A stretch of DNA of 64,000 bases from Fuscovulum blasticum DSM 2131 (lineage in GTDB: Bacteria; Pseudomonadota; Alphaproteobacteria; Rhodobacterales; Rhodobacteraceae), in NCBI RefSeq assembly GCF_003034965.1, contig NZ_PZKE01000008.1, forward strand, positions 118,283 through 182,282, read 5' to 3'. Shown in pieces: positions 1 to 9,151 of this stretch; positions within the stretch are counted from its first letter, which is position 1; each line of letters opens with the position of its first letter. Made by a program: the position numbers and the translations under genes. The notes under the pieces were generated by a model, which did not search any database, was not told where the DNA came from, and saw nothing but the letters and a program-made list of their open reading frames with translations.

Positions 1-328
1 CTTCATCGGCGTGCCGTCACCCGCGGGCGCCATGCTGGTGCTGCTGCCGATCTACCTGTCGCATGTCACCGCGTTTCACCTGCCCGCCCTTGCCGTTGCG
101 GCCTGGATGGTGGGCATCGGCGCGCTGATGATCAGCCGCGTCCGCACCCCCAGCCTCAAGCGGGTGACCATCGCCGCCTCGCTGGCGCCGTTCGCGCTGG
201 TCGGGGCCGTTGCGGTGATCGCGGCCCTGATCACCTACCCATGGGTCACGCTCCTGGCGCTGTCGCTGGTCTATCTGGGGGCGATCCTGTCGCTGGCCAT
301 TGGCCTGACCGGCCGCAAGGTGACCTGA
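1..328 (+). CDS. pssA: CDP-diacylglycerol-serine O-phosphatidyltransferase, C-terminal part
   Basis: The reading frame is open from the left edge (it begins FIGVPSPAGA), so only the C-terminal half is present. The enzyme makes phosphatidylserine from CDP-diacylglycerol and serine at the inner membrane. The stretch GVPSPAGAMLVLLP followed by three or four hydrophobic segments is typical of the part of PssA after the CDP-alcohol phosphotransferase motif, which would lie upstream of the window. It ends with a basic tail (GRKVT). The name rests on this membrane pattern and the GVP(S/A)PAGA motif; the catalytic DG..AR motif cannot be seen, so a related CDP-alcohol transferase is possible. Confidence 0.7.
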   Translation, partial: FIGVPSPAGAMLVLLPIYLSHVTAFHLPALAVAAWMVGIGALMISRVRTPSLKRVTIAASLAPFALVGAVAVIAALITYPWVTLLALSLVYLGAILSLAIGLTGRKVT

Positions 329-395
329 CGACGCAGGCTTGCCCGTCGCGGCGACACGTCCTAGGTTCCTCCTCTACCTGAGGGGGAGACAGGCG

Positions 396-1397
396 ATGAA
401 GACCATCCGTTGGGGCATTCTGGGCGCGGCACGGTTTGCCCGCCAGCATATGGCGCCGGCCATCCATGCTGCGGAAGGTGCCGAGCTGGTGGCCCTGGCC
501 ACATCGGACCCGGCCAAGGCCGAGGGGTTTCAGGCCTTCTGCCCGGGCTTGCGGCGGCATGACAGCTATGACGCGCTGCTGGCGGACCCGGCGATCGACG
601 CCGTCTACATCCCGCTGCCCAACCATCTTCATGTCGAATGGACGCTGAAGGCCATCGCCGCCGGCAAGCATGTGCTGACCGAAAAACCCATCGCGCTGCG
701 GGCGGGGGAAATTGACCAGTTGATCGCGGCGCGCGACCGGGCGGGTCTTCTGGTGGCCGAGGCCTACATGATTGTCCATCACCCGCAATGGCAGCGCGCG
801 CGTGACTGGATTCAGGCGGGCGAGATCGGCGAGATCGTCCATGCCGATGCGCAGTTCAGCTTCCGCCTGACCGACATGGACAATATCCGCAACCGCCCCG
901 AAGCAGCGGGCGGGTCGCTGCGCGACATCGGGGTCTATACCTTCGGATCGGTCCGCTTCGCGGCGGGGGCGGAACCCGACCGGATCGAATCCCGGCTGAT
1001 CCGCGACAATGGCATCGACAGCTTCGCCCATGTCTTCGGCACCATGAAGCCCGCCAATGCGGCCCTTGGGGCAGGGTTCACCTATGCGTCGACAACCTCG
1101 ATGCGGGCCTACAACCGCCAGGTTGTCACCGTGCAGGGCACCAAGGGCATGGTCCGTGTTGAAGGCGGACCGTTCAACGCCAACATCAACGATCTGGCCA
1201 GGGTCGAGCTGCATGTTCAGGGCAACCGTGTCATCACGGATCGCTTTCCCGGCCTGAACCAGTATAAACTTCAGGTTGAGGCCTTCGGTCGTACGGTTCG
1301 CGAAGGTGCGCCCTATGACTGCCCGCTTGAGTTCAGCCGGGGAACGCAGGCCATGATGGATCGGGTATTCGATGTCGCAGTGGACTTTGCCGTCTGA
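396..1397 (+). CDS. Gfo/Idh/MocA family NAD(P)-dependent oxidoreductase
   Basis: A protein of 333 residues with an N-terminal Rossmann fold (WGILGAARFARQHMAPAI, residues about 5-22) and the family signature LTEKPIAL near residue 93, whose lysine is the usual catalytic residue. The C-terminal half is the substrate/oligomerisation domain. Such enzymes oxidise or reduce sugars, inositols or related diols; the substrate cannot be told from sequence. The ATG at 396 is chosen because AGGGGG lies about ten bases upstream; an in-frame start at 339 would add 19 residues of unlikely sequence. It stands alone between pssA and the B12-binding regulator. Confidence 0.85.
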   Translation: MKTIRWGILGAARFARQHMAPAIHAAEGAELVALATSDPAKAEGFQAFCPGLRRHDSYDALLADPAIDAVYIPLPNHLHVEWTLKAIAAGKHVLTEKPIALRAGEIDQLIAARDRAGLLVAEAYMIVHHPQWQRARDWIQAGEIGEIVHADAQFSFRLTDMDNIRNRPEAAGGSLRDIGVYTFGSVRFAAGAEPDRIESRLIRDNGIDSFAHVFGTMKPANAALGAGFTYASTTSMRAYNRQVVTVQGTKGMVRVEGGPFNANINDLARVELHVQGNRVITDRFPGLNQYKLQVEAFGRTVREGAPYDCPLEFSRGTQAMMDRVFDVAVDFAV

Positions 1398-1493
1398 AAT
1401 CGTAGAACCACGCAAGGACCGCGGAACCGGGGGCCTCTGTCCGTCGCTTCCGTTCCGCATTGTGACATGCCTTTGCAGGGTAAGAGGTCAGCC

Positions 1494-2324
1494 GTGGCCG
1501 AAGTAACGTCTTGCACGACAAGCAGCGGGGGCGATGGAACCGCGCGGCAAACGCCCTTTTTCGGTGGTGACGAAAGAACGACGGCGGCCATTGCCGCCGA
1601 AGTGATCCATCGCGTTGCCGAACAAGCCCGCGAAAGCCGTTCGGCCAGGGCCCGGGTTTCGCCGGCCGAGATCGAGGATCTGGCGCAGGCCCTGCTGTTG
1701 CCCGATGAGGGGGTGGCAGCCGGGCTTGTGCGCGACAGCCGTCTGCGTGGCCTGTCGCCTGATGACCTGTATCACGGGCTGGTGGCGGGGGCGGTCAAGG
1801 TGATCGGCAGCGCCTGGGCGAATGACGAAATCGTCCTGACCGATGTGGTGCGCGCGTCAACCCGCGTCTGGGGCATCATGCGCGACCTGCGCGAAGCCTT
1901 TGTCCGCGTCACCGATCAGGTGCCCGGCCAAAGCGCGGTGTTCGCGCTGTGTCCGGACGAATGTCACACCATCGGCATGACGATGACCGCCGACGACCTG
2001 CGCCGCCGGGGATGGAACATCGAGCTTCTGGTTGGCTATGACCGCGCCTCGCTTGTGGAACGGCTTGAGGCGATGGCCCCCGCCACCGTGGCGCTAGCCG
2101 GCACGATGACCGATCTTGCCCTGCCCCTGGCGCGGACAGTGGTGGCGTTGCGCGCGCAGTTGCCCAGCGTCTGGGTGATGATCGGGGGCGATATAACCCG
2201 GACGGTTCCCGACCTGCTGGCGGCGACCGGGGCCGATGCCGTGGCAAATTCCGCCGATGAGGCCGAAGTGCTGATGCTGGCCCGCATGGCCGATCTGGCC
2301 GCGCGCCGGGCAAACCTGATCTGA
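1494..2324 (+). CDS. cobalamin-binding regulatory protein, PpaA/AerR-like
   Basis: About 276 residues. A helical N-terminal region (to about residue 120) precedes a B12-binding Rossmann-like domain with the cobalt-ligand motif in the form ECHTIG (E-x-H-x-x-G) and a later GGD-containing segment. In Rhodobacter, proteins of this layout (AerR/PpaA, and the SCHIC domain of AppA) act as B12-dependent light or redox regulators of photosynthesis genes. No DNA-binding domain is obvious. The GTG at 1494 is preferred because TAAGAGG lies six bases upstream; an ATG at 1467 would add nine residues but has no ribosome site. A regulator role is inferred; a corrinoid protein of a methyltransferase is less likely because no methyltransferase gene is near. 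Confidence 0.6.
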   Translation: MAEVTSCTTSSGGDGTARQTPFFGGDERTTAAIAAEVIHRVAEQARESRSARARVSPAEIEDLAQALLLPDEGVAAGLVRDSRLRGLSPDDLYHGLVAGAVKVIGSAWANDEIVLTDVVRASTRVWGIMRDLREAFVRVTDQVPGQSAVFALCPDECHTIGMTMTADDLRRRGWNIELLVGYDRASLVERLEAMAPATVALAGTMTDLALPLARTVVALRAQLPSVWVMIGGDITRTVPDLLAATGADAVANSADEAEVLMLARMADLAARRANLI

Positions 2325-2326
2325 GC

Positions 2327-3508
2327 CTAGTCGGGCAGCGTTTCGGCCAGATAGCGCATCATGTTGCCGCCCATGATCTTGGCGATGGTCGCCTCGGTCA
2401 TGCCCTTGCGCAGCAGCGCATCGGTCAGGCTGGCCAACTGGCCCGAGTCCAGCGGCGTGGTCACGGCCCCGTCGAAATCGGACCCGAGCGAGACATGATC
2501 CTCGCCCAGCAGGGCCGCGGCGGCGGCGATGCTGTCGGCGATGGCATCGACCGTCTTGCCGCAGGTCACCTCTTCCCAATAGCCGATGCCGACCAGCCCG
2601 CCGCTGGCCGCCACCCCCTGCAGGATGTCATCGGCAAAGTTCCGGGGGCTTTCGCAATGCGACCGGATGCCGGTGTGGCTGACGATCGGCCGCGCGTCGG
2701 GAAGCGCCAACACCTCGCGCGCCATCGCGGGCGAGGCATGGGCCAGGTCGATCACCATCTGATGCGCGATCAGGTAATCCACCACCTCGTGGCCAAAGGG
2801 CGTCAGCCCGGCGCCTTCCGCCCCTGCCTCGCCATGCAGCGACCCGCCCAGTTCGTTGTCGAAGAAATGCGTCAGCCCGATCAGGCGGAATCCGGCCGCC
2901 CGCATCCTGTCCAGATTCTCGATGCGGCCCGCCAGCGCATGAGCGCCTTCCGCCCCCAGCAGGCCCCCCACCACCGTGGCCCCCGCGGCCCGGTCGGCCA
3001 GCAGCCGGGCCAGATCGCCCTTGGTCAGGATCACCCGCAACTCCTCGGGCGCGGCCTCGGCAGTGGCCGTCAGCGCCTCGGCCTGCACCAGCGCGCGTTC
3101 GGACAGATCGAACCAGCTTCGCAACGGGCGGGCCTGCGCGATGAAGAGCAGGGTGATGTTGTCCCCGGCTTCGGCTGAATTGTGTTCGTAATTCTGGCCC
3201 TTGGGGCTTTTGGTGACGGTGGTGAACACCTGCAGCGCCACGTTCCCGTCGCGCAGGCGGGGCAGATCGACATGGCCCCGGTCCGACCTTTGCCGCAGGT
3301 CACGGTCCCACAGCAGCGCGTCGGAATGCCAGTCGCCGATCACCAGCCGCTTGTGCAGCGCCAGCGCCGCCTCGGACGGGGCCGGTGCGCCGGGCAGGGT
3401 GGCGTTCTGCCCACGTTCAGCCATGCCGGGCGCAATGCCGAAGAACCCCGCCGCCCCGGCGACGACAACCACACCCGCGCCGATGGCAAACTTGCGTTTC
3501 CAGCCCAT
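2327..3508 (-). CDS. membrane-anchored dipeptidase, peptidase family M19
   Basis: 393 residues. A single N-terminal membrane anchor (residues about 6-28) points to a periplasmic enzyme. The zinc-site pattern of renal-type dipeptidases is complete: WHSD near residue 59, the bridging glutamate in GAEGAH, LAHAS, VSHTGIRSHC and GSDFDG near the C-terminus. It would hydrolyse dipeptides, possibly also beta-lactam-like substrates as in other M19 members. Its stop lies two bases from the stop of the convergent B12-binding gene. A second M19 gene, without an anchor, lies at 53866-54936. Confidence 0.85.
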   Translation of the reverse strand: MGWKRKFAIGAGVVVVAGAAGFFGIAPGMAERGQNATLPGAPAPSEAALALHKRLVIGDWHSDALLWDRDLRQRSDRGHVDLPRLRDGNVALQVFTTVTKSPKGQNYEHNSAEAGDNITLLFIAQARPLRSWFDLSERALVQAEALTATAEAAPEELRVILTKGDLARLLADRAAGATVVGGLLGAEGAHALAGRIENLDRMRAAGFRLIGLTHFFDNELGGSLHGEAGAEGAGLTPFGHEVVDYLIAHQMVIDLAHASPAMAREVLALPDARPIVSHTGIRSHCESPRNFADDILQGVAASGGLVGIGYWEEVTCGKTVDAIADSIAAAAALLGEDHVSLGSDFDGAVTTPLDSGQLASLTDALLRKGMTEATIAKIMGGNMMRYLAETLPD

Positions 3509-3575
3509 GCGATCCTCCCTGATCCGGCCGTCAGGCTAACGGCGCCCGGCAGGCGAGGCAAATCGCGACGTAACG

Positions 3576-4055
3576 TCAGACATCCAGGGGCAGGAACAGG
3601 ATATGCTGCTGCCCCCTGTCGCCACCATGATAGATCCCGCCGTCATCGCGCCACCCGGCCTTGAGATAGCCCGCCCGTGCCCGGGTATTGCGCAGATTGA
3701 CCGTCAGCACCAACCGGCGGAAGCCGGGATAGGACGCGCGCACCAGATCGGGCAGGGCGGTCAGCAGCGCGCGGCCGATGCCGCGCCCCTCATGGGCGGG
3801 ATCGACCAGAACCCCGCGCAGCCCCAGATCGCCCGCGCGGGCAAAGTCATGGCGCGGTGCGTCGGCATAACCGCGGTCCAGCTTGAACATGCCGACCACC
3901 GCGCCGTCCTCCTCGATGGCATAGAGGTCCAGCAGGGGGTCGGTCTCCGCTGCGGCATAAGCCCCGTCGCGGACAAAGGTTTCTTGCCCCGGTGCGGGCC
4001 GCAGATGCGCCACCCGCCGCCTTTCGGCGGCGGACAGGGCGACCAGACGGATCAC
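3576..4055 (-). CDS. GNAT family N-acetyltransferase
   Basis: 159 residues with the acetyl-CoA binding motif A in the form DPAHEGRGIGRALL (residues about 87-100), then the NxxNxxARxxYxKxGW-like segment (NLRNTRARAGYLKAGW) typical of GNAT enzymes. The substrate is unknown. The GTG start overlaps the stop of pepF in the sequence GTGA, so translation is probably coupled to pepF. Confidence 0.8.
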   Translation of the reverse strand: MIRLVALSAAERRRVAHLRPAPGQETFVRDGAYAAAETDPLLDLYAIEEDGAVVGMFKLDRGYADAPRHDFARAGDLGLRGVLVDPAHEGRGIGRALLTALPDLVRASYPGFRRLVLTVNLRNTRARAGYLKAGWRDDGGIYHGGDRGQQHILFLPLDV

Positions 4056-5908
4056 TCCAGCGCTTCCAGCTCGTCGATGAAGCCCGCGATCATGTTCAGC
4101 CCCTTGTCCCAGAACGACGGGTCCGACAGGTCCAGCCCGAAGGGGGCCAGCAATTCCTTGTGGTGCTTCGACCCGCCCGCCTTGAGCATCTCGAAATACT
4201 TGTCCTGGAACCCCGGCAGCCCGGATTCGTAGGCCGCATACAGCGCGTTCACCAGCCCGTCGCCGAAGGCATAGGCATAGACGTAGAAGGGCGAATGCAC
4301 GAAATGCGGGATGTAGGCCCAGAAGGTTTCATACCCGTCCATGAAGTCGAAGGCATCGCCAAGGGACTGCGCCTGAACGCTCATCCACAGGGCGTTGATG
4401 TCGTCGGGGGTCAGCTCGCCCTCGGCCCGTGCCGCGTGCAGCTTGCATTCGAAATCGTAGAAGGCGATCTGGCGCACGACCGTATTGATCATGTCCTCGA
4501 CCTTGCCGGCCAGCAGGGTCTTCTTCTCGGCCGGGGTCTTCGCTTCGTTCAGCAGCTTGCGGAAGGTCAGCATCTCGCCGAAGACGCTGGCCGTCTCGGC
4601 CAGGGTCAGCGGCGTGGCCGACAGCAATTCGCCCTGACCCGCCGCCAGCACCTGATGCACGCCGTGGCCCAGTTCATGCGCCAGCGTCATCACATCGCGC
4701 GGCTTGCCCAGATAGTTCAGCATCACATAGGGATGGACGGTCGTCACGGTGGGGTGCGCAAAGGCCCCCGGCGCTTTGCCCGGCTTGACCCCCGCATCAA
4801 TCCAGCCCTTCTTGAAGAACGGCGCCGCCAGATCCGCCATCCGCGGATCAAAGGCCGCATAGGCCTCGGTCACCGTCTTTTCGGCGCTGGCCCAGTCCAC
4901 CGTCTTCGGCGTCTCGATCGGCAGCGGTGCGTTGCGGTCCCAGACCTGCAACCTGTCCAGCCCCATCCATTTCGCCTTCAGCCGGTAGTAGCGGTGCGAC
5001 AGTTTCGGATAGGCGGCCACCACGGCATTGCGCAGTGCCTCCACCACCTCGGGCTCGACATGGTTCGACAGGTGGCGGCCGTATTGCGGGCTGGGCATCT
5101 TGCGCCAGCGGTCGTGGATTTCCTTTTCCTTCGCCAGCGTGTTGTGGACGCGCGCGAACAGCTTGATGTTGCGGTCAAAGACCGCCGCCAGTGCCCGCGC
5201 CGCCGCCTCTCGCCGGGGCCGTTCCGGGTCGGTCAGCAGGTTCAGCGTGGCTTCCAGGTTCAGCTCTTCCGGCTCGCCTTCAACCGCGAACATCAGCCCT
5301 GCCATGGTCTCGTCGAACAGCTTGTTCCAGGCGCTGGCCCCGACCACGCTTTCGTCATGCAGGAACCGCTCCAGCTCGTCCGACAACTGGTGCGGCCGCA
5401 TCGCCCGCAGCCGGTCGAACACCGGCCTGTAGCGCGCAAGATCGCCATTCGCCGCCAGCAGCCGCGCCAGATGGTCATCGTCCAGGCGGTTGAACTCAAG
5501 GCTCCAAAACACCAGCGCGGTCGTGGCATCGGTCACCCGGCCCTCGGCATCGGCCATGAACTTGGCCCGCTCGCTGTCCATGGTGTTCTGATAGTAGCGC
5601 AGCCCGGCATAGGACATGATCCGCCCGGCGGTCACGTCGATCTGCTCATAATCCTGCACCGCCTTCAGCAGCCCCGCCGCATCCAGCCCGGCCAGCTTGC
5701 CTTCATAGGTTGCCGCGAACGCGGCGCAGGCCTTCCCCAGCCACTCCATGTCGGCGGCGAATTCCGGTGCGTCGGGCGCCTTGTAAAGATCGGTCAGATC
5801 CCATTCGGGCAACTTCCCGAAGCCCCCGCCAGAGGCATTGGCATCGAAGACAGGGCGGGACAGGGGAAGGGTCATCGCGGAATTCCTTTGATCGGCGTTG
5901 TCCGTCAT
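4052..5908 (-). CDS. pepF: oligoendopeptidase F (M3 metallopeptidase)
   Basis: 618 residues, the usual length for PepF/M3B oligoendopeptidases. The zinc motif HELGHG (HExxH) lies near residue 410, with the downstream third-ligand region TLAETASVFGEML. The enzyme cleaves cytoplasmic peptides of roughly 6-20 residues. It is followed by the overlapping GNAT gene. Its upstream boundary is the intergenic repeat at 5944-6003. A 710-codon open frame on the opposite strand over this gene is a codon-bias shadow. Confidence 0.9.
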   Translation of the reverse strand: MTDNADQRNSAMTLPLSRPVFDANASGGGFGKLPEWDLTDLYKAPDAPEFAADMEWLGKACAAFAATYEGKLAGLDAAGLLKAVQDYEQIDVTAGRIMSYAGLRYYQNTMDSERAKFMADAEGRVTDATTALVFWSLEFNRLDDDHLARLLAANGDLARYRPVFDRLRAMRPHQLSDELERFLHDESVVGASAWNKLFDETMAGLMFAVEGEPEELNLEATLNLLTDPERPRREAAARALAAVFDRNIKLFARVHNTLAKEKEIHDRWRKMPSPQYGRHLSNHVEPEVVEALRNAVVAAYPKLSHRYYRLKAKWMGLDRLQVWDRNAPLPIETPKTVDWASAEKTVTEAYAAFDPRMADLAAPFFKKGWIDAGVKPGKAPGAFAHPTVTTVHPYVMLNYLGKPRDVMTLAHELGHGVHQVLAAGQGELLSATPLTLAETASVFGEMLTFRKLLNEAKTPAEKKTLLAGKVEDMINTVVRQIAFYDFECKLHAARAEGELTPDDINALWMSVQAQSLGDAFDFMDGYETFWAYIPHFVHSPFYVYAYAFGDGLVNALYAAYESGLPGFQDKYFEMLKAGGSKHHKELLAPFGLDLSDPSFWDKGLNMIAGFIDELEALE

Positions 5909-5943
5909 CTAGGCGCGCGACCCGCCTGCCTGCAACCCTTCTG

Positions 5944-6003
5944 CCCTTTCATCTGTCTTCAAATATCCTCGGGGGGTGCGGGGGGCAGACGGCCCCCCGC
6001 CGC
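5944..6003. repeat. intergenic AAATATCC repeat, copy A
   Basis: This copy reads CTTTCATCTGTC, then AAATATCCTC, then a G-run, TGCGGGGGGCAG and a C-run. The G-run and C-run can pair as a hairpin. Related copies lie at 19768-19866 (an inverted pair) and 42110-42157. This copy enters the 3' end of the ligase gene: the last residues (PPAPPEDI) and the TGA stop of the ligase are written in the repeat. Confidence 0.75.
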
Positions 6004-7590
6004 CGCCAGCAAGGCGCGCAGCGTCTCGATGGTGTCGATCTCGACCGCCGGCTTGTCGCGCCGCCAGCGGACCATGCGCGGAAACCGCAAGGCAATGCCG
6101 CTCTTGTGGCGCGGGCTTTCCTGAATCCCCTCGAAGGCGATCTCGAACACCAGCTCCGGCGGCACCCGCCGCACCGGGCCGAAGCGTTCCAGCGTGTGCC
6201 GCTGCACCCAGGCGGTGATTTCGGCGAACTCGGCATCGCTCAGCCCGGAATAGGCCTTGGCAAAGGGCACCAGCGCATCGCCATCGCGGACGGCAAAGGT
6301 GAAATCGGTGTAAAGGTTCGCCCGCCGCCCGTGACCGGCCTGCGCATAGACCATCACTGCGTCCACACTGAACGGGTCGAGCTTCCACTTCCACCAGTCG
6401 CCCCGCTTGCGCCCGCCGACATAGGCGCTGCCCGCGCGTTTCAGCATCAGCCCTTCTGCCCGGTGGTCGCGGGCGGTGACGCGGGCGGCGGTCAGCGCGG
6501 CCCAGTCGGAAAAGGCCAGCAGCGGCGATGTGGCCAAGGGCAGGTCTGCGGGCAGGCCCGCCAGCAGCGCCTCAAGCCGGGCGCGGCGGGTGGCAAGGGG
6601 CAGGGCGCGCAGGTCTTGGCCCCCCGCTTCCAGCAGGTCATAGGCAAGCAGCCGCGCCGGTGCCTCGTGCAGCAGCACCTTCGGCACCGTCTTGCGGCCG
6701 ATCCGCCGTTGCAGGGCGGCAAAGGGTTGCGGCTGGCCGGTCGTCGTGTCCCAGGCCAGCACCTCGCCGTCGATCACCGTGCCTGCGGGCAGGAAGTCCG
6801 CCAGTGGGGCAAACTCGGGAAAGCGGTCGGTGATCAGTTCCTCGCCCCGGCTCCACAGGGCAAAGGCGCCGGGGCGGGCAACCAACTGGCCACGAATGCC
6901 ATCCCATTTCCATTCTGCGCACCAGTCCGAAGGGGCACCCAACCCGTCCGGGCCGCCTTCCAGCGCCGAAGCCAGCGCAAAGGGATAGGGCCGGCTGTCC
7001 GGCCCCTCTGCCGCACGTTCAACCAGCGCGGCAAAGCTGGTGCGGGCGGGTTCCCAATCGCCCATCAAGGCATGGGCGATCTCGGCTTCGGGGCGCCCGG
7101 TCGCCTGCGCCAGCGCGCGGGTCATCAGCCCCTGGCTGACCCCCATGCGGAACCCCCCGGTCAGAAGTTTGGTGTAAAGGAACCGCTCGGTCGACGGCAG
7201 CGTGGCCCAGGCCGACAGGATCGCCGCGCGCCGCGCCTCGGCGGGCTGGCCGGTCAGCGCGATCAGCCCCGACATGGCCAGCGACAACGCCGGAGGTGGG
7301 GCGGCGGTTGCGGGTGGCGGCAGGATCAGGGCGATGGTCTCGGCCAGATCGCCGACCACGGCATAGCTTTCCTCGAACAGCCAGTCCGCCACACCCGCCG
7401 CCTCGGCCGCCCAGAGGCGCAATTCGGTGGAGCTTGCCGCCCGCCGCGGCCGCCGCCCGGACAACAGCGCGATGGTCCAGACCCGATCCGCTTCGGGGGC
7501 CGTGCGGAAATACTCGGCCAGCGCCGCCGTCTTGGCCGCCGTTGACGATGTGCCGTCCAGAGCGGCGAACAGGGCGGCAAAGGCCTTCAT
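5959..7590 (-). CDS. ATP-dependent DNA ligase (exonuclease-associated type)
   Basis: 543 residues. The nucleotidyl-lysine motif appears as EWKWDGIRGQ (KxDGxR) near residue 218, and later ligase motifs include DGEVLAW, EGLMLKR and DWWKWK. An N-terminal helical ligase domain precedes them. This matches the 'cisATP' bacterial ligases found beside a metallo-beta-lactamase-fold exonuclease. The start ATG overlaps the exonuclease stop (ATGA), so the two are co-translated. Family members seal nicks and are thought to act in DNA repair. In many bacteria an Lhr-like helicase and a phosphoesterase accompany the pair; neither is in this window. Confidence 0.9.
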   Translation of the reverse strand: MKAFAALFAALDGTSSTAAKTAALAEYFRTAPEADRVWTIALLSGRRPRRAASSTELRLWAAEAAGVADWLFEESYAVVGDLAETIALILPPPATAAPPPALSLAMSGLIALTGQPAEARRAAILSAWATLPSTERFLYTKLLTGGFRMGVSQGLMTRALAQATGRPEAEIAHALMGDWEPARTSFAALVERAAEGPDSRPYPFALASALEGGPDGLGAPSDWCAEWKWDGIRGQLVARPGAFALWSRGEELITDRFPEFAPLADFLPAGTVIDGEVLAWDTTTGQPQPFAALQRRIGRKTVPKVLLHEAPARLLAYDLLEAGGQDLRALPLATRRARLEALLAGLPADLPLATSPLLAFSDWAALTAARVTARDHRAEGLMLKRAGSAYVGGRKRGDWWKWKLDPFSVDAVMVYAQAGHGRRANLYTDFTFAVRDGDALVPFAKAYSGLSDAEFAEITAWVQRHTLERFGPVRRVPPELVFEIAFEGIQESPRHKSGIALRFPRMVRWRRDKPAVEIDTIETLRALLAAAGGRLPPAPPEDI

Positions 7591-8594
7591 GCCCCGTCCC
7601 CCGTGGCATCGTCGCCCAAGAATTCGGTCTGCAGCGTGTCGGCCTGCAGGCCAAGGTCGCGCAAGGCACGGGCGAAGGGTTCGGTATAGCCATGGGTGGC
7701 ACGAACGCGACCGGCCCCGGTGGCGCGGACGGCGGCCAGCAGCCCGTCCCAGTCGGCATGGTCCGACAGGGCAAAGCCGGTGCCCAGGCCGCGGCGGCGG
7801 CGGATGCCGCGCACCGCCATCCAGCCCGAGGCCATGGCTTCCTCGGCCGGTTCGAACCGGCGTGCCCATGGGGTGGCCAGCGCCGAGGGCGGCGCCAGCA
7901 CCAGCGCGCCGGGATGGGTCTTGCCGGTGATGTCCGGGGTGACGCGGGTCGTCTGTGGCAGGGCATAGCCCTGGGCGCGCAGGATCTGGTTCACCTCCTC
8001 GACTGCGCCATGGGTCAGGATCGGCCCCAGCGGCGGCAGCGCGGCCAGCAGTCGCTGCGCCTTGCCAAAACTGTAGGCCGCCAGAAGCGAGGTCTTGCCG
8101 GCGGCTGCATTGGCGGCCCACCAGCGGGCGATCTCGGCCACGGTTTCCATCTGCGGGCGCCAGCGGAACACGGGCAGGCCGAAGGTGCATTCGGTGATGA
8201 AAGTGTGGCAGGTCACCGGCGCGAAGGGTTCGGCCAGACCGTCGGGTTCGGTCTTGTAGTCGCCCGAGACAACCCAGACCTCGCCCCGGTGTTCCACCCG
8301 GATCTGGGCCGAGCCGGGAACATGTCCGGCCGGGTGGAAAGACACGGTAACCCCGTTGATCGACAGGGGCTGGTCATAGGGCAGGGTCTGGGCGGTGATC
8401 GCGCCAAGCCGATGGCGGATGACAGGCAGGGCCTGCGGGGTGGTCAGATAGGCCGCCATGCCGGGGCGGGCGTGGTCGGAATGGCCATGTGTCACCAGGG
8501 CGCGGGAAACCGGGCGCCAAGGGTCGATGTGGAAATCCCCGTCCGGGCAGTAAAGCCCCTGGGGCGTCAGGGTCAGCAGGTCGGCGGCCATCAT
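7587..8594 (-). CDS. ligase-associated DNA exonuclease, metallo-beta-lactamase fold
   Basis: 335 residues. The metallo-beta-lactamase motif THGHSDHA (HxHxDH) lies near residue 35, followed by PAGHVPGSAQ, GDYKTEP and the beta-CASP region ending in FALSDHADWDGLL. These are the marks of the exonuclease coded with bacterial ATP-dependent ligases, probably processing 3' or flap ends before ligation. It is the first gene of a two-gene operon with the ligase. The start could be the first or second of two adjacent ATG codons. Confidence 0.85.
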   Translation of the reverse strand: MMAADLLTLTPQGLYCPDGDFHIDPWRPVSRALVTHGHSDHARPGMAAYLTTPQALPVIRHRLGAITAQTLPYDQPLSINGVTVSFHPAGHVPGSAQIRVEHRGEVWVVSGDYKTEPDGLAEPFAPVTCHTFITECTFGLPVFRWRPQMETVAEIARWWAANAAAGKTSLLAAYSFGKAQRLLAALPPLGPILTHGAVEEVNQILRAQGYALPQTTRVTPDITGKTHPGALVLAPPSALATPWARRFEPAEEAMASGWMAVRGIRRRRGLGTGFALSDHADWDGLLAAVRATGAGRVRATHGYTEPFARALRDLGLQADTLQTEFLGDDATGDGA

Positions 8595-8710
8595 GGAAAG
8601 GTAGCATGGGGCCGGTCGCCCGCAAGGGCGCCGGCAGACGGGCTGTCAGGCTTGGCGCAGGCGGGCGGCAATGGTATCGGGCACGGCCCCTTCCGCGCCG
8701 GAGACTGCCG

Positions 8711-9151
8711 ATGCCGACTGCCCTGCCGCCCGCCGATCCGCGTCCCATCCTTGCCGTGCTGGCGGTGGTGATCCGCGATGGCAAGGCCCTGCTGGTGCAA
8801 CGCGCAAACCCGCCGGATGCAGGTCTGTGGGGTTTTCCGGGCGGCAAGGTGGATCTGGGCGAAACGCTGCTGGCCGCGGCCGAGCGCGAGTTGCTGGAAG
8901 AAACCGGCGTCGTGGCCCGCGCGCTTCGGGTGTTCGATGCGCTGGATGCCTTTGATCACGATCCGGACGGCCGCTTGCGGCGGCAGTTCGCGCTGGTGGC
9001 CGTGATCTGCGACTGGCAGTCGGGCGAGCCGGTGGCGGCGGACGATGCGCTTGCGGCGCGTTGGGTTGCGCTGGACGACATGGAAGCCCTGGCCCTGAGT
9101 GCGGATGTCGCCAGTCTGGCGCGGCGGGTTGCCGGTCTGACGCCTGCCTAG
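8711..9151 (+). CDS. NUDIX hydrolase
   Basis: 146 residues. A complete NUDIX box is present: GGKVDLGETLLAAAEREL then LEETGV (residues about 38-60). The protein resembles ADP-ribose pyrophosphatase/MutT-like enzymes that cleave nucleoside diphosphate derivatives. The ATG at 8711 gives the usual NUDIX length; the frame is open further upstream but only with shadow-type sequence. Its TAG overlaps the stop of the convergent membrane protein gene in CTAG. Confidence 0.85.
   Translation: MPTALPPADPRPILAVLAVVIRDGKALLVQRANPPDAGLWGFPGGKVDLGETLLAAAERELLEETGVVARALRVFDALDAFDHDPDGRLRRQFALVAVICDWQSGEPVAADDALAARWVALDDMEALALSADVASLARRVAGLTPA

Noticed and set aside
3992..6124. 710-codon open frame on the + strand across pepF
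   Set aside because: It is antisense to a clear oligoendopeptidase F with an intact zinc motif; the sequence is rich in R, Q, H and G as expected for a shadow of high-G+C codon use.
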